A stretch of 64,000 nt of DNA from an uncultured Clostridia bacterium (GCA_947646415.1 CANSGN010000007.1:42269-106268); one strand, 5' to 3'. Counted from the stretch's first letter, positions 35,363-43,587 are shown. Notes: generated from the letters alone by a model not told the origin. Numbers and translations: made by a program.

Positions 35363-35371
35363 GAGGGCTAT

Positions 35372-37498
35372 ATGGAAAGTACAACAAAAAGGATAACCGA
35401 TTATTTCGGAGAGAATGTATTTAATGACGAAGTTATGCAAGAGTATATGTCACTTGATACGTATAAGGAATTGAGGGAAGTTATCGATTCGGGCAAAAGC
35501 TTGGGGTTGGATTTGGCAAACAGAGTGGCGGAAGCTATGAAAGAGTGGGCAATGAACAATGGTGCAACTCACTACACCCATTGGTTTCAACCTTTGACGG
35601 GTGCTACTGCGGAAAAACACGACAGCTTTATAAGCATTGATAAACACGGCAAAACAATTTTAGAGTTTACGGGCAAAAACTTATCTAAAGGCGAGGCAGA
35701 TGCCTCAAGTTTCCCAAGCGGCGGAATAAGAGCGGTGTTCGAGGCAAGAGGATATACAGTTTGGGATTGTTCTTCCCCTGCATTTATCAAAAAAATAGCA
35801 AATGACAGAGCTATACTTTATATTCCGACTGCGTTTTGCAGTTATAACGGCGAGGCACTTGACAAAAAAACTCCGTTACTTAGAAGTATGGAGGCACTTA
35901 ACCGCGAGGGTGTAAGGCTAATGCACTTGCTTGGCTACAATGACGTAAATAAGGTTACGGCAAATGTCGGTGGCGAGCAAGAATACTTTTTAATTGACAA
36001 AAAGCACTATGATTTACGACCTGACTTGAAATTTACAGGCAGGACATTGTTTGGTAGCAATGCACCTAAAGGTCAGGAACAAAACGACCAATACTATGCA
36101 AGCATAAAAACAAGAGTAGCCAATTTTATGGCGGAGCTGAATGATGAACTTTGGAAGTTAGGTATAACGGCAAAAACTCAACATAACGAGGCCGCACCAT
36201 GTCAGCACGAGCTTGCACCTATATTTTGCACCTCAAACATAGCAACCGACCAAAACCAAATTATTATGGATACAATGAAAAAAGTTGCGGAAAAATTCGG
36301 TTTGGTATGCCTATTGCACGAAAAACCTTTTGCAAACGTAAACGGCAGCGGCAAACACAATAATTGGTCGGTTTTGACGGATACGGGACTTAACCTTTTA
36401 AAACCTGGTAAAAATCCAAGCAGCAATACATTGTTTTTGCTAGCTATTACGGCAGTTATTGCGGGTGTGGATGAGTATGCGGATTTGATAAGAACAAGCG
36501 CATCTAACCCCGGCAACGAGCATAGATTGGGCGGACACGAAGCACCACCAAGCATAATTTCCGTTTATATAGGTGACGATTTGCAAAATGTTATTGATAA
36601 TTTTGTTGCGGGTAACAGCAGCGATGTTGCGCAAAAACAATTTATAGATACAGGTGTAAATTATCTTGCGGAGTTGAGCAAAGATACAAGTGACCGCAAT
36701 AGGACAAGCCCTTTTGCTTTTACAGGCAATAAGTTTGAGTTTAGGATGGTTGGCTCGTCGGCGACACTTTCCAACCCAAACACAACAATAAATACCATTG
36801 TTGCGGAAATGTTTGCAAGGATAGCTAACGAACTTGAAAGCGTGAGCGAAAGCGAAAGACAAAACAAAGTTATCGAGATTATAAAACGCCTTTACGAAGA
36901 GCATAAAAGGGTAATATTTAACGGCAACAACTACTCCAAAGAGTGGCTAAGAGAGGCTAAAAAACGCGGTTTAAACAATATAACAAACTGCATTGATGCT
37001 TACGAAAGTTTGACTACACCAAAAAGTGTTGAGCTGTTTGGCAAACACAAGGTTATGAGCGAAGTAGAGTTGCAATCAAGAAGAGAAATTTACCTTGACA
37101 TATACAATAAGGTTATAAATATCGAGGCTCGAACAATGCTAATGATGGTTAAGCACGATATGATACCTGCGATTATCGAGTATAAAAACAAGCTTGCTCA
37201 AACCATAAACGCATTGAACGCTGTTTCGGGCGACAAAAAACTAAGCAGTACAGAGGGCAAATTGCTTTCGACATTCGTACCGTTACTAGACAATATTTAC
37301 AGCTGTATGATGGAGCTTGAAAGGATACATTCGCAAGCAATGCGAGCCAATACAAGCAAGAAAAAGGCAATTTTGTTGCGTGACCAAGTTGTCCCTCTAA
37401 TGGAAAAAGTAAGGGTAAACGTGGACATTGCGGAAAAACTATTGCCTAAAGATTTAGCACCATATCCAAATTATGCGGATATATTGTTTTACGAATAA
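35372..37498 (+). CDS. glnN: Type III glutamine synthetase
   Basis: Makes glutamine from glutamate, ammonia and ATP; 708 residues, the length of the GSIII class. Class markers are FPSGGIRAVFEARGYTVWDCSSPAF, VGGEQEYFLID (metal site), AAPCQHELAPIF, NVNGSGKHNNWS and FRMVGSSATLSNPNT. It is encoded with the LysR regulator just upstream. This enzyme assimilates ammonia; the GMP synthase of the same window seems to need free ammonia, so nitrogen flow could link the two. Confidence 0.95.
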   Translation: MESTTKRITDYFGENVFNDEVMQEYMSLDTYKELREVIDSGKSLGLDLANRVAEAMKEWAMNNGATHYTHWFQPLTGATAEKHDSFISIDKHGKTILEFTGKNLSKGEADASSFPSGGIRAVFEARGYTVWDCSSPAFIKKIANDRAILYIPTAFCSYNGEALDKKTPLLRSMEALNREGVRLMHLLGYNDVNKVTANVGGEQEYFLIDKKHYDLRPDLKFTGRTLFGSNAPKGQEQNDQYYASIKTRVANFMAELNDELWKLGITAKTQHNEAAPCQHELAPIFCTSNIATDQNQIIMDTMKKVAEKFGLVCLLHEKPFANVNGSGKHNNWSVLTDTGLNLLKPGKNPSSNTLFLLAITAVIAGVDEYADLIRTSASNPGNEHRLGGHEAPPSIISVYIGDDLQNVIDNFVAGNSSDVAQKQFIDTGVNYLAELSKDTSDRNRTSPFAFTGNKFEFRMVGSSATLSNPNTTINTIVAEMFARIANELESVSESERQNKVIEIIKRLYEEHKRVIFNGNNYSKEWLREAKKRGLNNITNCIDAYESLTTPKSVELFGKHKVMSEVELQSRREIYLDIYNKVINIEARTMLMMVKHDMIPAIIEYKNKLAQTINALNAVSGDKKLSSTEGKLLSTFVPLLDNIYSCMMELERIHSQAMRANTSKKKAILLRDQVVPLMEKVRVNVDIAEKLLPKDLAPYPNYADILFYE

Positions 37499-37588
37499 TT
37501 ACATTTAATATCAGTGGAAAAAAACAAAGCTTTGCTGTTACAGCGGTTTTGTACATAACATATCAGTTACTTATAAAGGAGAAATAAT

Positions 37589-39376
37589 ATGAAAAAAATG
37601 ACTTCTTATGAGCTTCGCGACGCTTATTTAGAGTTTTTTAAAAGCAAAAATCACAGTATAATAGACAGCAGTTCGTTAATACCTGAAAATGACCCAACCG
37701 TTTTGTTTACAACTGCGGGCATGCACCCGTTAGTGCCGTATTTGTTGGGACAAAAGCACCCACAAGGCACAAGACTTTGCGACGTTCAAAAATGCGTAAG
37801 AACGGGTGATATTGACGAAGTGGGCGACAGCACACACTGCACTTTTTTTGAAATGCTAGGAAATTGGTCTTTGGGCGATTATTTTAAAAAGGAGAGTATC
37901 AGTTGGAGTTACGAGTTTTTGACAAAAGTGCTTGAAATTCCTGCCTCTAAAATTGCCGTTACCGTTTTTGAGGGCGACGAGGATGCCCCTAGGGACGAGG
38001 TTTCCGCAAATATTTGGGCGGAGTTGGGCATAAGCAGAGATGCTATTTACTATTTGCCTAAAAAACATAATTGGTGGGGACCTGCAGGTCAAACAGGACC
38101 TTGCGGCGGCGATACCGAAATATTTATAGATACAGGTAAACCAAAATGCTCGGATAATTGTTCGCCTGCCTGCGATTGCGGCAAGTATGTAGAAATTTGG
38201 AATAACGTATTTATGGAATACAACAAAACTGCCGAGGGCAAATTTGAGCCGTTAAAGCAAAAGAACGTTGATACGGGAATGGGCTTGGAAAGAACAATTT
38301 GCATGTTAAACGGCGTTGTAAGCGTGTACGAAACAGACTTTTTTAGCGATATTATAAAATTGATTGAAAGATTATCGGGCAAAAATTATTTGCAAGACGA
38401 GGAAACAACAAAGGCTATGCGTATTATTGCAGACCATATCCGTACCGCAACTTTTATTTTGGGCGACGACAAAGGTATTACACCATCAAATGTAGACCAA
38501 GGTTATGTGCTAAGACGTCTTATCCGCCGTGCAGTAAGGTTTGCAAGGGTAATCAATATGCCACAAGACGGCATTTTGCAAGTATCTAAGGCTTTTGTGG
38601 AAAAATACAAGGATATTTACAACGAACTTGGCAGAAATGCGGACAAAATAATAAGCGAGCTTGAAAAGGAAATTGAAAGATTTAGCAAAACAATCGAAAA
38701 CGGCTTAAAAGAAATCGAAAAAGTAATGAAATATATGCAAAACAATATGTTAAACGGCAAAACAGCGTTTAGACTTTACGATACTTTTGGTTTCCCTCTT
38801 GAAATGACAATAGAAATTTGCAAGGAAAAAGGCTTTGACGTTGACATTGACGGCTATCACAAAGCTTTTAGCGAACACCAACTTAAGTCACAAAAAGGTG
38901 CTGAACAAAAGTTTAAAGGCGGTTTGGCGGATAATGGCGAGGCAACAACCAACTTGCACACTGCAACACATATCATGAATGCTTGCCTTAAAAAAGTACT
39001 TAACGACAACAATATTCAACAAAAGGGTAGCAATATAACAGCTGAAAGATTGAGGTTTGACTTTAACTTTGACAGACCTTTGACCGAGCAGGAAAAACAA
39101 GCAGTGGAAGATATGGTAAACAGCGTTATTGACAAAAAAATAGACATTGTTTGCACCGAGATGACTGTTGAGGAGGCAAAACAACAAGGTGCTATCGGTG
39201 TGTTTGACTCCAAGTATTCCGAAAAAGTAAAGGTATACACTATTGGCGATGTTTCCAAGGAAATTTGCGGTGGACCTCACGCTAAAAACACAGGCGACCT
39301 TGGCAAATTTAAGATTGTAAAAGAGCAATCTTCCAGCGCAGGCGTAAGAAGAATCAAAGCTACTTTAACAAAATAA
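37589..39376 (+). CDS. alaS: Short alanyl-tRNA synthetase without the C-terminal (C-Ala) domain
   Basis: 595 residues against about 870 for standard bacterial AlaRS. The catalytic core is complete (TTAGMHPLVPYLLGQKHPQG, GDSTHCTFFEMLGNWSLGDYFKKE, TGPCGGDTEIFIDTG, MGLERTICMLNG). The editing domain has both zinc motifs, HTATH near 455-459 and CGGPH near 559-563, and the chain ends at SSSAGVRRIKATLTK, exactly where the oligomerising C-Ala domain would begin. The GMxPLVPYLLGxKHPxG wording is, from memory, typical of short AlaRS forms in Patescibacteria and some Clostridia, so transfer is possible. A strong terminator follows. Confidence 0.9.
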   Translation: MKKMTSYELRDAYLEFFKSKNHSIIDSSSLIPENDPTVLFTTAGMHPLVPYLLGQKHPQGTRLCDVQKCVRTGDIDEVGDSTHCTFFEMLGNWSLGDYFKKESISWSYEFLTKVLEIPASKIAVTVFEGDEDAPRDEVSANIWAELGISRDAIYYLPKKHNWWGPAGQTGPCGGDTEIFIDTGKPKCSDNCSPACDCGKYVEIWNNVFMEYNKTAEGKFEPLKQKNVDTGMGLERTICMLNGVVSVYETDFFSDIIKLIERLSGKNYLQDEETTKAMRIIADHIRTATFILGDDKGITPSNVDQGYVLRRLIRRAVRFARVINMPQDGILQVSKAFVEKYKDIYNELGRNADKIISELEKEIERFSKTIENGLKEIEKVMKYMQNNMLNGKTAFRLYDTFGFPLEMTIEICKEKGFDVDIDGYHKAFSEHQLKSQKGAEQKFKGGLADNGEATTNLHTATHIMNACLKKVLNDNNIQQKGSNITAERLRFDFNFDRPLTEQEKQAVEDMVNSVIDKKIDIVCTEMTVEEAKQQGAIGVFDSKYSEKVKVYTIGDVSKEICGGPHAKNTGDLGKFKIVKEQSSSAGVRRIKATLTK

Positions 39377-39383
39377 GTACATT

Positions 39384-39422
39384 AAAAAAGCAGATAAATT
39401 GTACAGATTTATCTGCTTTTTT
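39384..39422 (+). terminator. Terminator of alaS
   Basis: Stem AAAAAGCAGATAAA/TTTATCTGCTTTTT, strong and bidirectional. Confidence 0.9.
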
Positions 39423-39498
39423 AATGTGTATAATCAATGGTTATAAAATAGGAAATTTTAATAATTTTAAGTTATTTTTGATAAAAGGCGGATATCGT

Positions 39499-39527
39499 TT
39501 GACATTTTTTTGTGATAGTGCTATCCT
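39499..39527 (+). promoter_or_regulatory. Promoter of the small Cys-rich protein
   Basis: -35 TTGACA (39499-39504), 17 bases, -10 TATCCT (39522-39527). Confidence 0.6.
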
Positions 39528-39559
39528 TAATGTATAACAAAAAAATCGAGGTGATAGAA

Positions 39560-39793
39560 ATGGCTACAGCTAAACAATTAGAGTCTAAGCAATCTGAACT
39601 AGATATAATTAAATGGAATGACAGCGAGAGTGGTACAGATATGTGCGGTACTTATGGTTATTGTGATAAATGCGATAAGGAAAAAGATTTTCCATGTGCA
39701 AGAGCATACTATGCAAAAAATGCAGCTGCAAAAACAACTACAGCTAAAACTGCAAGTAAAACTACAGCAAAAAAAGCTCCTGCTAAAAAGTAA
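39560..39793 (+). CDS. Small Cys-containing protein with an Ala/Lys/Thr-rich histone H1-like tail
   Basis: 77 residues; ATG 39560 follows GAGGTGAT. Residues 1-50 include four Cys in MCGTYGYCDKCDKEKDFPCARAY, a possible metal-binding knuckle. Residues 52-77 are almost only Ala, Lys and Thr (AAAKTTTAKTASKTTAKK then APAKK), like the tails of bacterial H1-like nucleoid proteins. It is monocistronic with promoter and terminator. A nucleic-acid-binding role is inferred from the tail; I do not know a named family. Confidence 0.75.
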   Translation: MATAKQLESKQSELDIIKWNDSESGTDMCGTYGYCDKCDKEKDFPCARAYYAKNAAAKTTTAKTASKTTAKKAPAKK

Positions 39794-39821
39794 TTTTTAA
39801 AACTTAACAGCAATAACAATC

Positions 39822-39850
39822 AAAAAACGGCAAGTGATTGCCGTTTTTTT
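39822..39850 (+). terminator. Terminator before the AAA-ATPase/RloB pair (identical to 41884-41912)
   Basis: AAAAACGGCAA-GTGA-TTGCCGTTTTT hairpin. The same 28-base hairpin, including its loop, follows the RloB-like gene. Confidence 0.9.
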
Positions 39851-39979
39851 TGTTTTGTATATTTTTATTATTAAAAATCACATTCAAAAACATAATATTT
39901 GTAAATTTTTTGCAAATTACGTCATTTACAAGTTGACTTTTGGGAAAACTAATAGTAAAATAGTAACAAGAGGTATAAT

Positions 39980-41242
39980 ATGTTAATTAATTTTAGGTTT
40001 AAAAATACTCGTTCTTTTTATGAAGAAAACAATTTATCGTTAGAGGCAACTAAAGATGACGACTTAAAAGGTATAAATACTTTTACTGCCGAGGAATGCG
40101 GTTTATTGCAAAATGAAAACGAATTGTTAAAATCGGCAATAATATTTGGCGGTAATGCTTCGGGAAAAACAAATTTTTTAAAAGCTCTTGCATATATGAA
40201 AAACGCTGTTGGATACTCAATGTCTGAAAAACCAATAATCGGCAGTCACACTCCTTTTTATTTTTACAACGATGCTTTTAAGGAAGAAAGTTTGTTTGAA
40301 GTTGAATTTGTGCAAAACAAAACATACTACAAATATGGTTTTACAATTCAAAATGGCATAATAACTAATGAATGGCTAGACAAAAGGCAGAAAAAAATTG
40401 TTAATATATTTACAAGAACAAATAATAAATTAAAATTATCTGGTCAAACGGAAAGTTTGAAAAAAATTGTTAAATTAAACGAAGACACTTTGTTTTTATC
40501 CATTGCAAAGAATTTTCAATTTGATTTTGAAAACGCTATAGAGGATGTTTTATCATGGTTTAAAAACTTATTGATAGTGTTTGATAATATGGCAAACAGT
40601 TTAGACTCTTACTCTAGGGAAGATGGCAAATACAAACAACAAGCTTTAAAAATTTTAAAACTTGCAGATATCGGTATAAGTGACATAAATGTAAAAAAGG
40701 ATAAAATTGCAAACATTAAGCAAGATTTAGCGCCCAATATTTTAAAAGCGGGACAAATAATATTAGAAAATGAAGATATATATAACATTGATTTAATAAC
40801 TACATTTAACGTTTACAATAAAGATAAAGAGTGTGTAGGGAAAAAGGATATAATGTTGTTTAAAGACAGAGGTTTTAACTCCGAGGGTACAGAGCGACTT
40901 TTATGCTATTTAGGGGCAATTCTTATAGCGTTGGATAAAGGTGCAACTATATTAATAGACGAAATTGACTCTAAACTACACTTTTTAGTTGCGGATTATA
41001 TTTTAAAGCTATTTAACTCCATAGACAAAAACCCTAACAATGCACAACTAATATGCACGGCGCACAATTTAATGCTTATGGATGAAGATTTAAGGCGTGA
41101 CCAAATTTATTTTACAAGTAAGGATAAATACGGTAGTAGCCAATTAGTCTCATTATCCGACTTTACAAATGTTAGGAAAAACGATTTGTTTAGTAAAAAA
41201 TATTTAGCGGGCTTTTATTCTAAGCTACCGGATATGAGGTAA
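39980..41242 (+). CDS. AAA-family ATPase of an AbiL/RloA-type defence pair
   Basis: 420 residues, SMC/OLD-like. It opens with LINFRFKNTRSFYEENNLSLEA, typical of the RloA/AbiLi AAA-15 group. Walker A is GGNASGKT (residues 57-64). Walker B is ATILIDEIDSKLH (near 322-334), followed by a conserved ICTAHN switch segment. The RloB-like gene follows after 6 bases. In known systems such pairs act in phage defence by abortive infection, with the ATPase as sensor/motor for the partner nuclease. It has no transmembrane part. Flanked by two identical terminators, the two genes look like a discrete module. Confidence 0.85.
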   Translation: MLINFRFKNTRSFYEENNLSLEATKDDDLKGINTFTAEECGLLQNENELLKSAIIFGGNASGKTNFLKALAYMKNAVGYSMSEKPIIGSHTPFYFYNDAFKEESLFEVEFVQNKTYYKYGFTIQNGIITNEWLDKRQKKIVNIFTRTNNKLKLSGQTESLKKIVKLNEDTLFLSIAKNFQFDFENAIEDVLSWFKNLLIVFDNMANSLDSYSREDGKYKQQALKILKLADIGISDINVKKDKIANIKQDLAPNILKAGQIILENEDIYNIDLITTFNVYNKDKECVGKKDIMLFKDRGFNSEGTERLLCYLGAILIALDKGATILIDEIDSKLHFLVADYILKLFNSIDKNPNNAQLICTAHNLMLMDEDLRRDQIYFTSKDKYGSSQLVSLSDFTNVRKNDLFSKKYLAGFYSKLPDMR

Positions 41243-41248
41243 TTTAAT

Positions 41249-41881
41249 ATGGCACGTAAGAAAAGTACAACAAGTCCTAATATACAATTTTTGATAGTCA
41301 CAAATGGCAAACAAAGTGAATACAATTATTTTAATTTGATAAAAAGTTATAAAAGTATTTACGATATATCGATTAAATTTGAAAATGGCGGGCCTTTGGA
41401 ACTTGTGGATTTTGCAATAAAACAAAGCAAAAATCAACAATACAATCAGATATGGATAGTATTTGACGTAGACCAAACGCATAACGAAAAAAAATTTATA
41501 CCTGCAATAGAAAAAGCTGAAAAGAACAATATAAAATATGCTTTTTCCAATATAGCTTTTGAAGTTTGGTTGTTGTCCCATTATTCAAAATTTTCAAAAT
41601 ACTCTACTACTAAAGAATTGCTAAATGAAATGGACAAATTATTAAAAAAGCAAAAATGCAAAAGTGAATATAGTAAAAATGACGAGGAAATTTTAAAAAA
41701 ATATTTTATCAAAAAATATCAAAAGGCGATTGAAAATTCTAAAGCTGTATTTCAATCAAAACAAAAAGAGCATAACACAACTAATGGCGAACATACACCG
41801 CCGAAGTATTGGGATTGGAACTCTTGTACAAATGTGTATAAATTGGTTGAAGCAATGAAGCTTGAAAAGAAATTCGATTGA
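41249..41881 (+). CDS. RloB-like protein, putative Toprim-fold effector
   Basis: 210 residues. It contains FLIVTNGKQSEYNYFNLIK (residues 14-31), the counterpart of the RloB opening that usually reads VTEGEKTEPNYF. The following acidic motif is IWIVFDVDQTH with Asp73 and Asp75. In RloB/AbiLii proteins these form a Toprim-like active site. Here the first Glu is replaced by Asn19, so activity may be altered or use Glu24. The C terminus is Lys-rich and ends SCTNVYKLVEAMK. It is the likely effector partner of the ATPase upstream. Confidence 0.8.
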   Translation: MARKKSTTSPNIQFLIVTNGKQSEYNYFNLIKSYKSIYDISIKFENGGPLELVDFAIKQSKNQQYNQIWIVFDVDQTHNEKKFIPAIEKAEKNNIKYAFSNIAFEVWLLSHYSKFSKYSTTKELLNEMDKLLKKQKCKSEYSKNDEEILKKYFIKKYQKAIENSKAVFQSKQKEHNTTNGEHTPPKYWDWNSCTNVYKLVEAMKLEKKFD

Positions 41882-41883
41882 AT

Positions 41884-41912
41884 AAAAAAACGGCAAGTGA
41901 TTGCCGTTTTTT
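41884..41912 (+). terminator. Terminator after the RloB-like gene (copy of 39822-39850)
   Basis: Same AAAAACGGCAA-GTGA-TTGCCGTTTTT hairpin as before the pair. Confidence 0.9.
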
Positions 41913-41939
41913 GTTTGTTGTTTGAATAAGCTTTAATTT

Positions 41940-42158
41940 TTAATCTTTAATATCTTGACATAGTATATAGTCGGTGTCCAAGTCTAAAATTTGACATAGA
42001 TTTGCTAAAGTATCTAATGCAGGCATTATATCGCCTTTTAACATATGAGATATGGCAGAAACTGAAATATTTAATTTGTTAGCTATTTCGGTTTGTGATA
42101 AACCGCTTTCTTTGATTGATTTAATCAATCTTAAACGTATTTGAGATAGCCTTATCAT
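41940..42158 (-). CDS. XRE repressor 1 of a three-member paralogous set
   Basis: 72 residues, a single Cro/C1-type domain (LSQTEIANKLNISVSAISHMLKG, then PALDTLANLCQILDLDTDYIL). More than half of the residues are shared with the regulators at 42273 and 43314, including the block GDI-PALDTLANLC. Its upstream region holds two operators of consensus TGAYTATTARTCA 29 bp apart, so self-control is likely. Confidence 0.85.
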   Translation of the reverse strand: MIRLSQIRLRLIKSIKESGLSQTEIANKLNISVSAISHMLKGDIMPALDTLANLCQILDLDTDYILCQDIKD

Positions 42159-42191
42159 ATTTACTCCTAAAGTTATAACATTAATAGTTTA

Positions 42192-42234
42192 TGATTAATA
42201 ATCACGAAATGCTTGACTTTTGACTATTAGTCAA
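42192..42234. promoter_or_regulatory. Paired operators upstream of XRE repressor 1
   Basis: TGATTAATAATCA (42192-42204) and TTGACTATTAGTCAA (42220-42234), both perfect palindromes, with centres 29 bp apart. Confidence 0.75.
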
Positions 42235-42241
42235 GTATAAT
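42213..42241 (+). promoter_or_regulatory. Strong plus-strand promoter with an operator in its spacer
   Basis: -35 TTGACT (42213-42218), 17 bases, -10 TATAAT (42236-42241). The palindrome TTGACTATTAGTCAA lies wholly in the spacer. It points away from repressor 1 and runs antisense into XRE repressor 2, towards the Cys4 genes. Confidence 0.6.
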
Positions 42242-42272
42242 GAGCTTATAGAAAGTTATTGAAATTTTAATT

Positions 42273-42503
42273 TTACATAAAATTGTTAAATGTAGTATCT
42301 AAACAAAGTACGTAATTTGCATCAATATCAAGTAAATTGCATAAATTAGCAAGAGTATCTAATGCAGGCAAAATATCGCCCCTAACAAAGTGCGAAATAG
42401 ATGACCGAGATATGTTTAATTTGTTTGCAATTTCTGTGTAGGTCATTCCACTTTCTTTTATCGATTTTATAATTCTATTTTGTATTTCTGCTATTGTTAT
42501 CAT
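42273..42503 (-). CDS. XRE repressor 2 of the paralogous set
   Basis: 76 residues, a single Cro/C1-type domain (MTYTEIANKLNISRSSISHFVRG, then ILPALDTLANLCNLLDIDANYVL). Very close to the regulators at 41940 and 43314. Upstream are two sites of the same operator type, again 29 bp apart. A plus-strand promoter at 42213-42241 reads antisense through it. Confidence 0.85.
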   Translation of the reverse strand: MITIAEIQNRIIKSIKESGMTYTEIANKLNISRSSISHFVRGDILPALDTLANLCNLLDIDANYVLCLDTTFNNFM

Positions 42504-42545
42504 AAATATACCTTTCTAAAAGTGTGTTTATTTACTAATATTTTA

Positions 42546-42587
42546 TGACTATTAATCACAAAATAATTAATACGTGACTATCAAGCA
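42546..42587. promoter_or_regulatory. Paired operators upstream of XRE repressor 2
   Basis: TGACTATTAATCA (42546-42558) and the weaker TGACTATCAAGCA (42575-42587), with centres 29 bp apart, as for repressor 1. Confidence 0.7.
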
Positions 42588-42706
42588 CACTTTAGTTTTT
42601 TATAAATATAATATAAGTATCAAAAATTTAAAATTTCTTTATAAAACTCAAGATATTTCACTATAGTTTATTTGTAAGCTATTGCTTTGTGTTAAAAGGA
42701 ATAAGA

Positions 42707-42901
42707 ATGAATAAAATAAAAAAAATATTACGTAATAATTGTGCATTGCTGAAAATGTGTATAAATTGCCAATATTTTAATCGCATTTATTTTAAGACCG
42801 GTAGGAGATATGAAAAAACATTTTATGGTGTGTGTTTTCGGTTTGATAAAAAAATGTATTTAGAAAATAGTTGCGATTGTTTTGAGAATAAAAATAAGTA
42901 A
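42707..42901 (+). CDS. Small Cys4 protein 1
   Basis: 64 residues; ATG 42707 follows AAAAGGA. The Cys pattern is CINCQYFN, about 23 residues, GVCFRFD, then SCDCFENK. This matches the neighbour at 42969, which has CSKCEHFA, GWCYKKH and VCTNF. The likely fold is a small metal-binding knuckle. No membrane part. It lies between XRE repressors 2 and 3, so it may be a controlled gene of this set. Family not recognised. Confidence 0.65.
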   Translation: MNKIKKILRNNCALLKMCINCQYFNRIYFKTGRRYEKTFYGVCFRFDKKMYLENSCDCFENKNK

Positions 42902-42968
42902 TTTTACAATCGGTGTCTCACGGCGTTGTTTAATATTTTAGTGGGAAGATTTCAAAAGGATAAATAAG

Positions 42969-43238
42969 ATGGAAAAAATTTTTATGGAAGAATTTAAAAA
43001 TACAAATTGTTCAAAATGCGAACATTTTGCAGCTTATTATACAAAAGAGGTAGATAGGTATGTTTTGAGCAAATTTGGTTGGTGTTATAAAAAACACGAA
43101 CACATATTTAAAAATAATGTTTGTACTAATTTTGCTAAAAGAGCAGTTAATAATGACAAACTGAATACCGAGCAATGTTTGGATAAAATACTTGACGAAC
43201 TTACCGAAATACGAAATATACTTGTTGCTGAAAAATAG
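42969..43238 (+). CDS. Small Cys4 protein 2
   Basis: 89 residues; ATG preceded by AAAAGGATAA. The pattern CSKCEHFAAYYTKEVDRY, FGWCYKKHEHIFKNNVCTNF repeats that of the preceding small protein, followed by an added C-terminal helix (QCLDKILDELTEIRNILVAEK) that could mediate dimerisation. A hairpin terminator follows. Function unknown. Confidence 0.7.
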   Translation: MEKIFMEEFKNTNCSKCEHFAAYYTKEVDRYVLSKFGWCYKKHEHIFKNNVCTNFAKRAVNNDKLNTEQCLDKILDELTEIRNILVAEK

Positions 43239-43249
43239 AAAACGACATA

Positions 43250-43283
43250 AAAAATACTTGCTTTAAATAGCAAGTATTTTTTG
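43250..43283 (+). terminator. Terminator after Cys4 protein 2
   Basis: Stem AAAATACTTGC/GCAAGTATTTT with a T-rich exit; also usable by the convergent XRE gene. Confidence 0.8.
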
Positions 43284-43313
43284 TTTGATTTAATATAATT
43301 AAAGTAAAAAAAA

Positions 43314-43544
43314 TTATTTAGTTTTTTTATCTTCAATGTTTTGGCAAAGGATATAGTCAGTTTTTAAATTTAAAATTTGACATAGATTTGCCAAAGTATC
43401 TAATGCAGGTAAAATATCTCCTCTAACATAGTGCGAAATAGATGACCGAGAAATGTTTAGCTTATTTGCTATATCAGTGTAGGTCATACCACTTACTTTA
43501 ATTTCTTGTATTAATCTTTCACGGATTTGCTCTAACGTAATCAT
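43314..43544 (-). CDS. XRE repressor 3 of the paralogous set
   Basis: 76 residues, a single Cro/C1-type domain (MTYTDIANKLNISRSSISHYVRG, then ILPALDTLANLCQILNLKTDYIL). Nearly the same as repressor 2. Unlike the other two, its upstream region lacks the TGAYTATTARTCA pair. Instead it shows a palindrome TACATT-ATA-AATGTA at 43573-43587, so it may have a different control. Confidence 0.85.
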   Translation of the reverse strand: MITLEQIRERLIQEIKVSGMTYTDIANKLNISRSSISHYVRGDILPALDTLANLCQILNLKTDYILCQNIEDKKTK

Positions 43545-43572
43545 ATATATTCACTCCAAACATATTATTGAT

Positions 43573-43587
43573 TACATTATAAATGTA
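43573..43587. promoter_or_regulatory. Palindrome upstream of XRE repressor 3
   Basis: TACATT-ATA-AATGTA, perfect 6-bp arms, about 30 bp before the start codon and overlapping a TATAAT-like -10 on the minus strand. Confidence 0.45.

Noticed and set aside
37499..37588. T-box or other riboswitch before alaS
   Set aside because: Leader of only 90 bases, without the conserved T-box sequence or a terminator/antiterminator pair.
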